A DNA stretch of 40,474 nucleotides from an uncultured Alphaproteobacteria bacterium (GTDB lineage Bacteria; Pseudomonadota; Alphaproteobacteria; RF32; CAG-239), in the NCBI GenBank assembly GCA_910585375.1, contig CAJUCZ010000017.1:1-40474 (forward strand), read 5' to 3'. Positions 1-7,817 of the stretch are shown in pieces. Every line of letters starts with the position of its first letter. Position 1 is the stretch's first letter. The notes under the pieces are model-generated. The model searched no databases. It saw only the letters and a list, made by a program, of their open reading frames with translations, and was not told the origin of the DNA. Made by a program: the position numbers and the translations under genes.

Positions 1-40
1 TCTCCTTCCCTCTCCTTCCCTCTCCTTCCCTCTCCTTCCT
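1..40. repeat. 10-bp pyrimidine minisatellite (left copy)
   Basis: Four tandem units of TCTCCTTCCC (the last ends in T) open the window and probably continue beyond it. They lead into about 200 bp of C/T-rich sequence up to about 240. The same unit is repeated six times at 29711-29770, in the same position relative to a conserved intergenic block and an HTH cassette. No gene is supported in 1-551. Confidence 0.9.
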
Positions 41-194
41 TTCTCTTATATCCCCCCCCTCTTGTCCCGTTTTCTCTCCCCTTTCTTTCCGCCCCTGTTT
101 ATTTTCCGCTTCCCGTCCCGTTCCCTTTTCTCACTCCGTTTTTTTCCTCTCTTTCCACACTCCCCACTACTTTCTTTTTCCCGCCCCACTTTCT

Positions 195-368
195 CGCCCC
201 CTTGTCCCTTTTGTTCTCCGCTCTCTTTACTCCTCTCTTTTGTCGGCGTTTTTCTTTTTTTATTTTCTGGTTTTGGTTTCTTCATAGAGTTGGTTTTTCT
301 TTATGTTACTTTTGTCATGTAACAAAAGGCCGGAGGCCGGCAGCCACAAAAGCAAAAATACTAGCCCT
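195..368. repeat. Dispersed intergenic block, copy 1
   Basis: This block recurs almost base for base at 30180-30353. From TCGGCG (243 and 30228) to ACTAGCCCT (ending 368 and 30353) both copies have the same length. A shorter relative lies near 29820-29910. The block contains an ACTTTTGT/ACAAAAG inverted repeat and a GGCCGGAGGCCGG palindrome. Both full copies lie upstream, in plus-strand coordinates, of stem-loop repeats and an HTH cassette. Confidence 0.85.
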
Positions 369-378
369 ACGCTCATTT

Positions 379-460
379 GCTAAGGTTTCAGAGCAAAATT
401 AATCTCGCTACGCTCTCTACCATTGTGCTTCACTTTCGGTTTTTGCTCCAAAACCTAAGC
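379..460. repeat. Long stem-loop repeat, copy 1
   Basis: Arms GCTAAGGTTTCAGAGCAAAA (379-398) and TTTTGCTCCAAAACCTAAGC (441-460) pair along most of their length, enclosing a loop with TCGCTACGCTC. Related stem-loops lie at 29935-30015, 30365-30463 and 30646-30726. Arm changes are compensated: GGTTT/AAACC here, AATCTT/AAGATT and AGTCTT/AAGACT elsewhere. No family is recognised. Confidence 0.75.
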
Positions 461-518
461 CATTCGCAAAGGGCACCCAAACCGTGCCGGACGGAGGATG
501 TGTTCAGGGAAAGATGAA

Positions 519-544
519 AAAAGCGGGAGATTAATCCCGCTTTT
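519..544 (-). terminator. Terminator of cassette A
   Basis: AAAAGCGGGA (519-528) pairs with TCCCGCTTTT (535-544), giving a GC stem flanked by A and T tracts on both sides, so it can act in both directions. It lies just after the HTH gene that ends at 552. The same hairpin closes cassettes B (18041) and C (30819). Confidence 0.85.
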
Positions 545-551
545 GTTACTA

Positions 552-806
552 TTACAGAGGCGTTTGGGCGTCGGATAATTTGATATCAAACACCTTATCA
601 AAGAATGAAAACAAGTAGGCGTATTCGTCCATACGCAAGCTGTCCGTATTTCTTCTCAACTTTTCTATTCTCCCCTCCAGAAAGTCTATATGATTCGAAA
701 GTTCGGCGCTTGTCAGACCCCGCTCCCTCATTATCCGGTCTAATTCATGATTGCAATAAGTACGAAAGTTCTTACGCCAGTGTTTTCTATATTTTCTTGA
801 TAGCAT
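552..806 (-). CDS. Small HTH-like protein, cassette A
   Basis: An 84-residue basic protein of unknown function. Residues about 20-60 (ELDRIMRERGLTSAELSNHI...) resemble a degenerate Xre-type helix-turn-helix, so DNA binding is an inference. It is clearly different in sequence from the 113-aa proteins of cassettes B and C. Yet it sits behind the same leader RNA and before the same terminator, so it is probably a functional counterpart. The start at 806 follows GGAGC with a spacing of 9 nt, and that Shine-Dalgarno is paired to an upstream GCTCC in the predicted leader. The gene lies downstream of prfA on the same strand but has its own promoter at 996-1026. It could instead be the protein part of an RNA-controlled toxin-antitoxin pair; nothing in the sequence settles this. 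Confidence 0.7.
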   Translation of the reverse strand: MLSRKYRKHWRKNFRTYCNHELDRIMRERGLTSAELSNHIDFLEGRIEKLRRNTDSLRMDEYAYLFSFFDKVFDIKLSDAQTPL

Positions 807-990
807 TTATTTTCGCTCCATAGTTTTGATTAAAACAAAACCACCTTAAAAATTAAGGTGGTGGAGCTGAAAAACTGCGTTGATCAGTCGTGGCTATTCG
901 TTGCGCGAACGCACTTATTTGACCACACTCCACCCAAAGTGGATATTTCAACGAGATGTTTTTCAGACACCACAGCCCGTCTCCGGACTG
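807..990 (-). ncRNA. Structured leader RNA, cassette A
   Basis: Read on the minus strand. A 5' hairpin CAGTCC-GGAGAC-GGGCTG is followed by a long-range helix CTGAAAAA/TTTTTCAG (959-966 with 867-874). The helix encloses a TCCAC/GTGGA hairpin and a TGCG/CGCA hairpin flanked by AATAAG and CGAATA. Then comes a CCACCTTAA/TTAAGGTGG hairpin (841-861) running into TTTTGTTTT, which looks like an intrinsic terminator. Finally GCTCCA (862-867) pairs with TGGAGC (815-820), covering the Shine-Dalgarno of the HTH gene. Copies at 18413-18592 and 31192-31639 keep the same elements with paired changes. It could be a regulatory leader or a free small RNA. I do not recognise the family. Confidence 0.75.
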
Positions 991-995
991 CGGAT

Positions 996-1026
996 ATTAT
1001 ATTAATAAAATCTGAGACTTTTGCAA
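996..1026 (-). promoter_or_regulatory. Promoter of leader RNA A
   Basis: Minus strand: -35 TTGCAA (1021-1026), 19-nt spacer, -10 TATAAT (996-1001), predicted start near 990. Cassettes B and C have the same -35, the same 19-nt spacing and TATAAA or GATAAT. The similarity continues a few bases upstream of the -35. The element begins about 10 bp after the prfA stop. Confidence 0.7.
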
Positions 1027-1036
1027 GCGAAAATTT

Positions 1037-2110
1037 TTAATCCAGTTCAGACAATCTTTGTGCCTGATCTTCCATAACCAGCGCCTCAACAATCTCATCC
1101 AGAGCATCGCCGGAGACGACCTCGTCCAGCTTATAGAGCGTCAGATTAATACGGTGATCGGTCACGCGCCCTTGCGGGTAGTTATAAGTCCGAATCCGTT
1201 CGCTGCGGTCACCGCTGCCGATTTGCAATTTGCGTTTTTCAGAATAAGCGGAATCAATGCTTTCTTTTTGCATATCATACAATTTTGCACGCAGGTGGTT
1301 CATTGCCTTTTCCTTATTCTTAAACTGCGAGCGGTCGTCCTGACACTGAACGACAACGCCGGTCGGAATATGGGTGATACGAACCGCGGACTCCGTCCGG
1401 TTAACGTGTTGGCCGCCGGCACCGGAAGCGCGATAGACGTCAATTTTCAAATCTGCCGGATTGATATACATATCAACTTCTTCAATTTCCGGCAAGACAG
1501 CAACGGTTGCCGCCGACGTATGGACGCGCCCCTGAGATTCCGTTACCGGAACGCGCTGAACACGGTGGGCGCCGGATTCAAACTTTAATTTGGCAAAAAC
1601 GTCTTTGCCTGTGATTTTGGCCGAAGCCTGCTTGTATCCGCCCAGACCGTTTTCATCGGCGTCAAGAATCTCAAACTTCCAACCCTGAGTTGCCGAATAG
1701 CGCTGATACATTTCAAACAGCACGGCAGCAAACAAAGCGGCTTCATCGCCGCCGGTACCGGCACGGACTTCCAAAATTGCGTTTTTCTCGTCATCTTCGT
1801 CTTTGGGCAGCAAGGCGATTTTAATTTCTTTCTCCAGTTCGGGGAGTTTGTCCTTCAACTCATAGAACTCGGCTTCGGCCATTTCCCGCATTTCCTTGTC
1901 AAGGCCGGAATCTTCCATCATAGCTTTGGCATCGTTCATATTGGCCTCGGCATGGTTATAATTGCGGATTTTTTCAACAACCGGCGCCAGCTGCGAGATT
2001 TCCTTATTCATTTTTACAAGGTCATCAGAATTTAATCCGGGACTGACTATCAAGGCCTCCAATTCTTCGTAGCGATTAACCACGTTTGCGAGTTTTTCTG
2101 CAAAATTCAT
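1037..2110 (-). CDS. prfA: Peptide chain release factor 1
   Basis: Class I release factor that reads UAA and UAG and triggers peptidyl-tRNA hydrolysis on the ribosome. The GGQ catalytic motif is at residues 232-234 (GAGGQHVN). The RF1-type tripeptide PVT is at 188-190, in the position of the PxT stop-codon anticodon, which separates it from RF2. The 357-aa length is normal for the family. It is the last gene of the ptsP-rodZ-ispG-prfA run, 11 bp after ispG. The usual following gene, the RF methyltransferase prmC, is absent; cassette A follows instead. Confidence 0.97.
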   Translation of the reverse strand: MNFAEKLANVVNRYEELEALIVSPGLNSDDLVKMNKEISQLAPVVEKIRNYNHAEANMNDAKAMMEDSGLDKEMREMAEAEFYELKDKLPELEKEIKIALLPKDEDDEKNAILEVRAGTGGDEAALFAAVLFEMYQRYSATQGWKFEILDADENGLGGYKQASAKITGKDVFAKLKFESGAHRVQRVPVTESQGRVHTSAATVAVLPEIEEVDMYINPADLKIDVYRASGAGGQHVNRTESAVRITHIPTGVVVQCQDDRSQFKNKEKAMNHLRAKLYDMQKESIDSAYSEKRKLQIGSGDRSERIRTYNYPQGRVTDHRINLTLYKLDEVVSGDALDEIVEALVMEDQAQRLSELD

Positions 2111-2121
2111 CTTTTTTGTTC

Positions 2122-3201
2122 CTAACTAACTTTATTTTCAACCAGACGAACCAGTTCTTCTACAATGTTTTCACTTTTTACCTTATGAGAAGGTCTGCCG
2201 TCAACAAAAATCATATTGTCGCCGCCTTTACCGCCGCAGACGCCAAAATCGGCATGCCCCGCTTCTCCGGGGCCGTTAACCACGCAGCCCATGACCGCCA
2301 AAGTCAGCGGCTTGGCAATATGCGCCAGACGCTCTTCCAGTGCTTCGACCGTTTTTTGCACGTCATAGCCGCGGCGGGCACAAGTCGGGCAGGAGATAAT
2401 GCGGATGCCGCGATGGCGCAAATCCAGCGCTTTCAAAATCTCAAATCCGGCTTTGACTTCTTCCTCAACGTCAGCAGTCAGCGAAACTCTCAGCGTATCG
2501 CCGATACCGGCCATAAGCAGTGTGCCGATCCCCATTGCCGATTTGATTGTTCCCGTCCGCAGGCCGCCCGCTTCGGTAACACCCAAATGCAGCGGATAGT
2601 CGCAAGCCGCCGCCAGTTTTTTATAAGCGTCAATCATCATCAGCGTATTGGATGATTTGACGCTGATTTTGAATTCGCGAAAATCATTGTCCTCCAGCAT
2701 TTTTGCCTGTTCGAGAGCACTTTCGACCAAGGCGTCGGCACAGGGTTCGCCGTATTTTTCCAGCAGGCGCTTGTCCAGCGAGCCGCCGTTGACACCGATA
2801 CGAATCGAACAGCCATAATCCTTAGCTGCTTTCACAACCGCTTTAACACGCTCTGCCCCGCCGATATTTCCGGGGTTAATGCGCAGGCAGGCAGCACCGT
2901 TTTCGGCGGCCAGAATGCCCAGACGGTAGTCAAAATGGATATCGGCGACGACCGGAATGTTCACTGCTTTAGTAATTATTTTCAACGCGCGCGCCGAAGC
3001 TTCGTCCGGACAGGAACAGCGGGTAATATCGCAGCCTACGGCTTCCTGCCGCTGAATTTGTTCAATTGTGGCTTTGGCATCCGAGGTCAGCGTGTTGGTC
3101 ATAGATTGCACCGTAATCGGGGCATCGCCGCCGACAGCGACATTTCCGACCATGATTTTGCGCGGCTTGCGGCGGATAATTTGCGGCATATGGTTAGTCA
3201 T
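2122..3201 (-). CDS. ispG: 4-hydroxy-3-methylbut-2-enyl diphosphate synthase (flavodoxin/ferredoxin)
   Basis: Iron-sulfur enzyme of the non-mevalonate isoprenoid pathway, reducing the cyclic diphosphate MEcPP to HMBPP. The cluster ligands are visible: C271 and C274 in SCPTC, C306 in VMGC and E313 in PGEA. The N-terminal half is TIM-barrel-like (VQSMTNT, RINPGNIG). At 359 aa it is the short bacterial form. It lies between rodZ and prfA, an order common in alphaproteobacteria. The next enzyme of the pathway, ispH, is also in this window at 26628. A hairpin in the 78-bp gap from rodZ may tune its expression. Confidence 0.97.
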   Translation of the reverse strand: MTNHMPQIIRRKPRKIMVGNVAVGGDAPITVQSMTNTLTSDAKATIEQIQRQEAVGCDITRCSCPDEASARALKIITKAVNIPVVADIHFDYRLGILAAENGAACLRINPGNIGGAERVKAVVKAAKDYGCSIRIGVNGGSLDKRLLEKYGEPCADALVESALEQAKMLEDNDFREFKISVKSSNTLMMIDAYKKLAAACDYPLHLGVTEAGGLRTGTIKSAMGIGTLLMAGIGDTLRVSLTADVEEEVKAGFEILKALDLRHRGIRIISCPTCARRGYDVQKTVEALEERLAHIAKPLTLAVMGCVVNGPGEAGHADFGVCGGKGGDNMIFVDGRPSHKVKSENIVEELVRLVENKVS

Positions 3202-3216
3202 GTGTTTTGTCCTATT

Positions 3217-3259
3217 GTTAAAACAAAAGAAAATAGCTTCCGTGCGGCCAGCTATTTTC
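3217..3259 (-). terminator. Intercistronic hairpin between rodZ-like gene and ispG
   Basis: GAAAATAGCT (3229-3238) pairs with AGCTATTTTC (3250-3259). On the minus strand the stem is followed by TTTTGTTTT. It may be a partial terminator after the rodZ-like gene, with ispG transcribed by read-through or from its own promoter. Confidence 0.55.
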
Positions 3260-3279
3260 TTGTTTGTCCGTTTTATTCC

Positions 3280-4320
3280 CTAAAGCTGCCGGTTAACTTT
3301 TTCCAGCGCTTCTTCCAGATTGATGTTCATTTTGCGGTCTTTGGGCAAAAAGTCTACCGGTTTGCCGTCAATCAGGGTCTCTACCCCGTCAAAACGGCCG
3401 ATAGAAACAATCAGGCCTTTGGCTTTCGGCAAGGCATAAGAATCGCCGGCATACAAGACTTTGCTCAGATAGAGCTTGTCTGCCGTTTTGACCTCAACCC
3501 AAGTCTCTTTTTTGATTTGAAAAACAATATTCGATTTTCCGGAAACCGCCGGTTTGGCTTCGGCAACAGGTTCGGCAGCAACTTTATTTTCTGCCGGAGC
3601 GGCTTCAGTTTCCGAGCTTTTGTTTCCTTTTTCCGGTTCCTTTTGCGATGCAGGTTCAACAAAAGAAGCTTCCGTTACATTGACCTGAGCATTGTCTTCA
3701 ACCGGAGCGGGTTCAATAACCGGCAAAGGCTCTTCCGACGGCGGCACCATTTCCGAATCTTCGGCATTCATGGCAAAGTCTTCAACCACCAGCGGATATT
3801 GCGCTTCATCAACCGGAGTTCCATCGCTGACGTTTTCTTTTTCAACATCAGAAGCGGCAGTCAACGGCAGGCTCTTGTAGCTGTTATAAAAATACCATGC
3901 GGCATAAACGGCAATAATCGCCAGCAGGCTGATTGTGAGGTATTTACGGTTTGGAACGGCAGCTTCTGCCTGCGGTTCCGGAAGGTAACCGCCGTTTTCG
4001 CTCTCAGCGGTTTCCGGTTCGGATTCCTCTTTATATTTTTGAATAATCAAAGAACTGTTCAGCCCCAGATAGTCGGCATAAGAACGAATAAAGCCGATAC
4101 CATAGGGGAACTCGGGTATCTTCTCATAATCATTGGCTTCAATGGCCTCAAGATAAGCTTTGCGGATGCACAATGTCTGGGCGACTTCCGGAATTTTCTT
4201 TCCTTTGCTCAGGCGCGCCTGTTTCAGGATTCCTCCGATTTTATCATCCCCTTTGTCCGCGACGGCAGGCGCTTCTGCGATTTTTGTGTTTTTTTCAGTC
4301 TTTTTTGAATTTTCGGTCAC
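3280..4320 (-). CDS. rodZ: RodZ-like HTH membrane protein
   Basis: Bitopic cell-shape protein of the RodZ type, which links MreB to the wall-synthesis complex. Residues about 28-95 form the HTH_25-type domain (ILKQARLSKGKKIPEVAQTL, then FPYGIGFIRSYADYLG). A transmembrane helix lies at about 127-145. A long Pro/Glu/Ala-rich linker follows, then a DUF4115-like C-terminal domain in the last 80 residues (IVFQIKKETWVEVK). Position beside ispG supports the family. The linker is low-complexity and poorly conserved, so the symbol is given with some reserve. Confidence 0.85.
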   Translation of the reverse strand: MTENSKKTEKNTKIAEAPAVADKGDDKIGGILKQARLSKGKKIPEVAQTLCIRKAYLEAIEANDYEKIPEFPYGIGFIRSYADYLGLNSSLIIQKYKEESEPETAESENGGYLPEPQAEAAVPNRKYLTISLLAIIAVYAAWYFYNSYKSLPLTAASDVEKENVSDGTPVDEAQYPLVVEDFAMNAEDSEMVPPSEEPLPVIEPAPVEDNAQVNVTEASFVEPASQKEPEKGNKSSETEAAPAENKVAAEPVAEAKPAVSGKSNIVFQIKKETWVEVKTADKLYLSKVLYAGDSYALPKAKGLIVSIGRFDGVETLIDGKPVDFLPKDRKMNINLEEALEKVNRQL

Positions 4321-4366
4321 AACTTTATCCCCTTTTTGGTAAATTTAGCTGATTGTTGCACATTTT

Positions 4367-6631
4367 TTAATAGATTTCAATACCGTGATCATAGGCATAG
4401 GAAATTAATTGCGGGCGGACACTTTTTTTGCCTGATTTCAGCAAGGTCCGCACATAATCGGAAACTTCCGCCACATTCATGCTCCGCACCATGCTTTTGA
4501 CCCGCCCGAAAGACGAACCGGACATTGAAAGATTGCGGTATCCCAAACCGATCAATGCCATGGCTTCAATCGGGCTGCCGGCCATCTCGCCGCAGACGGA
4601 ACAATAAACACCGTATTTATCGGCTTTGGTTACAATGGTTTCCATCATACTCAGAAACGGTGCGGAAAGAACATCATAGCGTTCGGTCAGGCGCGGATTA
4701 CCGCGGTCGCAGGCAAAAACGAACTGCGCCAGATCATTGGTTCCGATAGAAATGAAGTCGGCTTTTGGCAGAATCTCATCCAGCTGGAACACTATGGCCG
4801 GTACTTCTATCATCAGCCCGACATTGACTTTTGCCGGAACTTCATGCCCTTTGCGCTTTTCTTTTTCCAGCTCCAACATCAGCGTTTCTTTGGCCTCTTC
4901 AAACTCGCTCAAATTGGAAATCATCGGAAACATAACGTTCAGTTCTTTGCCGGCAGCCGCCCGCAGAAAAGCCCGCACCTGTTTACGCAGAATCGCCCGA
5001 CGATCCAGCGTAATGCGAATCGAGCGCCAGCCGATAGCGGGATTTTCTTCGCCCATATTGCTCCAATAAGGCAAAAGCTTGTCCGAACCCACATCCAGAC
5101 TGCGGAAGATAACCTTGCGGTCACCGGCTTTGTCCATCAGCTCGCGATAGTAGCCGACCTGCCGTTCGACATCCGGCATATTTTCGGAAGCCATAAACGG
5201 AATTTCGGTACGATACAAGCCGATACCGTCGCAATTGGTGGATTCAATATAGTCCAAGTCGAAAGAAAGGCCGACATTGATATAAAGACTTATTTTTACG
5301 CCATCCAGTGTTTTTGACGTTTTTTTGCGCAGTTCCGAAAGTTTCTGCTGCAGCTTTTGTTTTTCTAATATCTTGGCCTTGAACTTTTCTTGTACCTGCT
5401 GTGACGGATTGCGGTAGACATAGCCGTCATTACCGTCAACAGCCACCAATTCTCCGGTTTTTATCTCCTCGAAAATACCTTTTATTTTGGCGATGACGGG
5501 AATCCCCAAAGCGCGGGCGACAATGGCAACGTGCATGGTCGGCGTACCGTCTTCGATAATCAGGCCGCGAATTTTGGTATAGTCATAATCCATCAAGTCC
5601 GCCGGCCCCATGGTTTGGGCGACTACAATAATGTCATTGCCTTCAACTTTTTCAACCGTGCCGAAATCGCCGCTCAGATAAGACTGCAGGCGGTCAGAAA
5701 CGTCACGCAGGTCATGAAGGCGCTCTTTGAGATAAGTATCGGTTGTGGCGGAAAGCCGGTTCCACATATCTTCATAAGCGCGCTCGACTGCCGCCTCGGC
5801 CGTCAAGCCGCCCTGAACATTATTGGCAATTTTTTTATACCAGCCCTTATCCTGCGCAAACATCCGGTAAGCATCAAGTATCTCCACATGTTCGCCAATG
5901 CCTAGCTGTGTAGACGTAAATTTTTTTTCCAGATCTTCATTCATTTGCCGATAGGCAATTTCCAGACGATGAAGTTCTTTGTCCCTGTCTTCGGCAAAGA
6001 TTTTTGTTACGGCCCGACGGCGGCGGTGCACAACGGCCAGCCCCATGCCGTAACCTTTGCTCAGGCTCAGGCCTTTGCTTTTTTCTTTATCAATAATGCC
6101 GCGTTCTTTTGTCAGCATTTTTTTATATTCGGACATTTCTTCGGAAGCAATCATTTCGCTCAAAACCATGGCGATTGTTTCCATAATGTCTATTTCCAGC
6201 TGTGAATATTCATGCATTTCCCGGCTCTGAATCGTTAAAACGCCTATAGACCGGCTCCAACGAATCAGCGGAACACCGAGAAAAGATTTATACTCTTCCT
6301 CCCCCAGCTCCTGCTTATAAGAAAACTTCGGATGTTTCCAAGCATCGGCAACTGCAACATGACGGTTATTCTGGGCGACTTCGCCGACCAGACCTTCGCC
6401 AAAACGCATGGAGATTTTATGAGAAACGCCGTTATTAAAACCGCAGGAGGCAAAAAGCTCCAGAGTATAATCATCAACAGCCACATAGCAGGCAGCGGCA
6501 TCAGCATTCATTTTTTCCGCAATGATTTGTACTATTTTTTCCAGTTTTTCCGAAATGGCATCCTGCCCTTCGGTTACCTGTCTGAGCAACCGCAGGATAT
6601 CCATGGCCTGATTGACTACCGGTGACTGCAT
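4367..6631 (-). CDS. ptsP: PTS enzyme I-Ntr, phosphoenolpyruvate-protein phosphotransferase
   Basis: First enzyme of the nitrogen-type PTS, passing phosphate from PEP to NPr. An N-terminal GAF domain covers about residues 20-165, followed by the enzyme I N-terminal region. The phospho-histidine motif reads DGTPTMHVAIVARALGIP. The PEP-binding TIM barrel follows, with GLYRTEIPFM and the catalytic-cysteine motif VCGEMAGSP near the C terminus. At 754 aa it is full length. No sugar permease is nearby, in keeping with a regulatory rather than transport role. It is transcribed toward rodZ with a 46-bp gap and diverges from the cupin gene. Confidence 0.95.
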   Translation of the reverse strand: MQSPVVNQAMDILRLLRQVTEGQDAISEKLEKIVQIIAEKMNADAAACYVAVDDYTLELFASCGFNNGVSHKISMRFGEGLVGEVAQNNRHVAVADAWKHPKFSYKQELGEEEYKSFLGVPLIRWSRSIGVLTIQSREMHEYSQLEIDIMETIAMVLSEMIASEEMSEYKKMLTKERGIIDKEKSKGLSLSKGYGMGLAVVHRRRRAVTKIFAEDRDKELHRLEIAYRQMNEDLEKKFTSTQLGIGEHVEILDAYRMFAQDKGWYKKIANNVQGGLTAEAAVERAYEDMWNRLSATTDTYLKERLHDLRDVSDRLQSYLSGDFGTVEKVEGNDIIVVAQTMGPADLMDYDYTKIRGLIIEDGTPTMHVAIVARALGIPVIAKIKGIFEEIKTGELVAVDGNDGYVYRNPSQQVQEKFKAKILEKQKLQQKLSELRKKTSKTLDGVKISLYINVGLSFDLDYIESTNCDGIGLYRTEIPFMASENMPDVERQVGYYRELMDKAGDRKVIFRSLDVGSDKLLPYWSNMGEENPAIGWRSIRITLDRRAILRKQVRAFLRAAAGKELNVMFPMISNLSEFEEAKETLMLELEKEKRKGHEVPAKVNVGLMIEVPAIVFQLDEILPKADFISIGTNDLAQFVFACDRGNPRLTERYDVLSAPFLSMMETIVTKADKYGVYCSVCGEMAGSPIEAMALIGLGYRNLSMSGSSFGRVKSMVRSMNVAEVSDYVRTLLKSGKKSVRPQLISYAYDHGIEIY

Positions 6632-6659
6632 ATTTTTCTACCGCCAAACTATTTTATTC

Positions 6660-6687
6660 TTGCACGTTTAGTTATATTGCCTATATT
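6660..6687 (+). promoter_or_regulatory. Putative promoter of the cupin gene
   Basis: TTGCAC (6660-6665), 16-nt spacer, TATATT (6682-6687), in the divergent ptsP/cupin gap. A GGAGGA ribosome site lies at 6715-6720, 8 nt before the ATG at 6729. Confidence 0.5.
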
Positions 6688-6728
6688 TCTTTTCATCAAG
6701 TGTAATTTTATAGCGGAGGATTAAAATA

Positions 6729-7091
6729 ATGGTTAATTTATACGTTCGCGGGCAAAAAGACTCTCGTCCGTGGGGAACTTGGGAAGTTATTGATGCCGGT
6801 GACGGTTACTGCGTTAAAAAAATCTGCGTGACGCCGGGCAACATTCTTTCCTTGCAACTGCACCATCACCGCGCCGAACACTGGATTATTGTCAGCGGTG
6901 AGGCTTTGGTAACATTGGGAGACGACAAGTTTGTGAAAAAAGCAAACGAATCCGTTTACATTCCGGCAGAAACCAAGCACCGGATTCAGAATAATACTCA
7001 ACAAGACATGATGTTTATTGAAATTCAGACCGGAGAGAATCTGGATGAAAGCGACATTGTCCGTTTTGAAGACTCTTACGGACGCATATAA
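6729..7091 (+). CDS. Cupin, mannose-6-phosphate isomerase type II C-terminal-like
   Basis: A 120-aa single cupin resembling the C-terminal domain of bifunctional mannose-1-phosphate guanylyltransferase/mannose-6-phosphate isomerase (PF01050). It has the family's RPWG start (RPWGTWEVID), a metal-binding cluster HHHRAEHW at 45-52, a further histidine at H84 (ETKHRIQN) and the FIEIQTG strand near the end. It is encoded alone, without the nucleotidyltransferase half. That suggests a standalone isomerase or a sugar-binding cupin; activity is inferred only. A strong GGAGGA site sets the start. Confidence 0.85.
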   Translation: MVNLYVRGQKDSRPWGTWEVIDAGDGYCVKKICVTPGNILSLQLHHHRAEHWIIVSGEALVTLGDDKFVKKANESVYIPAETKHRIQNNTQQDMMFIEIQTGENLDESDIVRFEDSYGRI

Positions 7092-7219
7092 CACCCGATA
7101 TGCGGCCGATCATCGCAGACGTCTCCGGCGCTGAGACATCTGTTTGCACGAAGCCCCGCAACCCGCCTCACCATAACGGGAATGTGAAAACGCTCAAAAA
7201 AAAACAGAGAAGACACAAA

Positions 7220-7257
7220 AAGAAACCCACCGAAAGAGACGGCGGGTTTCTTTTAAT
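7220..7257. terminator. Bidirectional terminator between cupin and nitroreductase genes
   Basis: AGAAACCCACCG and CGGCGGGTTTCT form a strong stem around a short AAAGAGA loop, with A-rich sequence on the left and TTTT on the right. It can end both the plus-strand cupin transcript and the converging nitroreductase transcript. Confidence 0.85.
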
Positions 7258-7261
7258 AACA

Positions 7262-7789
7262 TTACCATTTGCCCCAGTGGATGCGGTCTTCATTATAACG
7301 TTCGCCGTTCAATTTCGACTCTTCATCGGGGTAACCAAGGACCACAATGGAAAAAGGTTTGATATTTTCCGGCAGTTTGAAATATTCCTTTAAACCGGCA
7401 ATCGGTTTGGTCATCGGCGTGGCGCCGCACCAGCAGGCTCCCAGCCCTTCGGCGTGAGCTGCAAGCAACAGGTTTTCCGTAGCGGCGGAGCAGTCAATAT
7501 CAACATAGCTCCAGCCCTCTTTTTCACGGCTGAAAGCTTTTTGCTCATCCCCGCAGACCAGAATCGCCAAGGGCGCATTTTCGGCAAAAGAAGCAGAACG
7601 CTGAATATGGCGCAGTTCCTTCAACTGCTCTTTGTCATCAATAACCAAAAACTCCCAAGGCTGGGTATTGTGTGCACTCGGGGCATATTGCGCAGCTTTG
7701 ATAATCTTTTTCACCAAATTTTTTTCAACCGGCTTATCGGCATATTTTCTAATTGAACGGCGGCTCAACAGCCCTTCCATTAAATCCAT
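7262..7789 (-). CDS. Nitroreductase family protein
   Basis: FMN-dependent oxidoreductase of the nitroreductase superfamily, 175 aa. The N-terminal signature LLSRRSIRKY is followed by APSAHNTQPWEF, which lines the FMN pocket. The C-terminal half carries GLGACWCGATP and IVVLGYPDE. The substrate cannot be inferred. A GGAG site precedes the start at 7789. It is transcribed after the UPF0149-like gene with a 28-bp gap, so the two are probably cotranscribed. Confidence 0.9.
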   Translation of the reverse strand: MDLMEGLLSRRSIRKYADKPVEKNLVKKIIKAAQYAPSAHNTQPWEFLVIDDKEQLKELRHIQRSASFAENAPLAILVCGDEQKAFSREKEGWSYVDIDCSAATENLLLAAHAEGLGACWCGATPMTKPIAGLKEYFKLPENIKPFSIVVLGYPDEESKLNGERYNEDRIHWGKW

Positions 7790-7817
7790 TACTTGTCTCC
7801 AATTACGTCAGAACAGG

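Noticed and set aside
1..40. Possible CRISPR array from regular short repeats
   Set aside because: Units are directly joined 10-mers with no spacers, and no cas gene is present.
46..285. Minus-strand ORF starting MKKPKPENKKRKT, with similar ORFs at 29636-29863 and ending near 30272
   Set aside because: The shared N terminus comes from the duplicated DNA block, and the rest is read from C/T-rich repeats, giving Lys/Arg/Glu/Gly low complexity. No ribosome site precedes the ATG, and lengths differ with repeat number.
2935..4308. Long plus-strand ORF (457 codons) opposite ispG and rodZ
   Set aside because: It is a shadow of two well-identified minus-strand genes and has Phe/Arg/Asn-biased composition.
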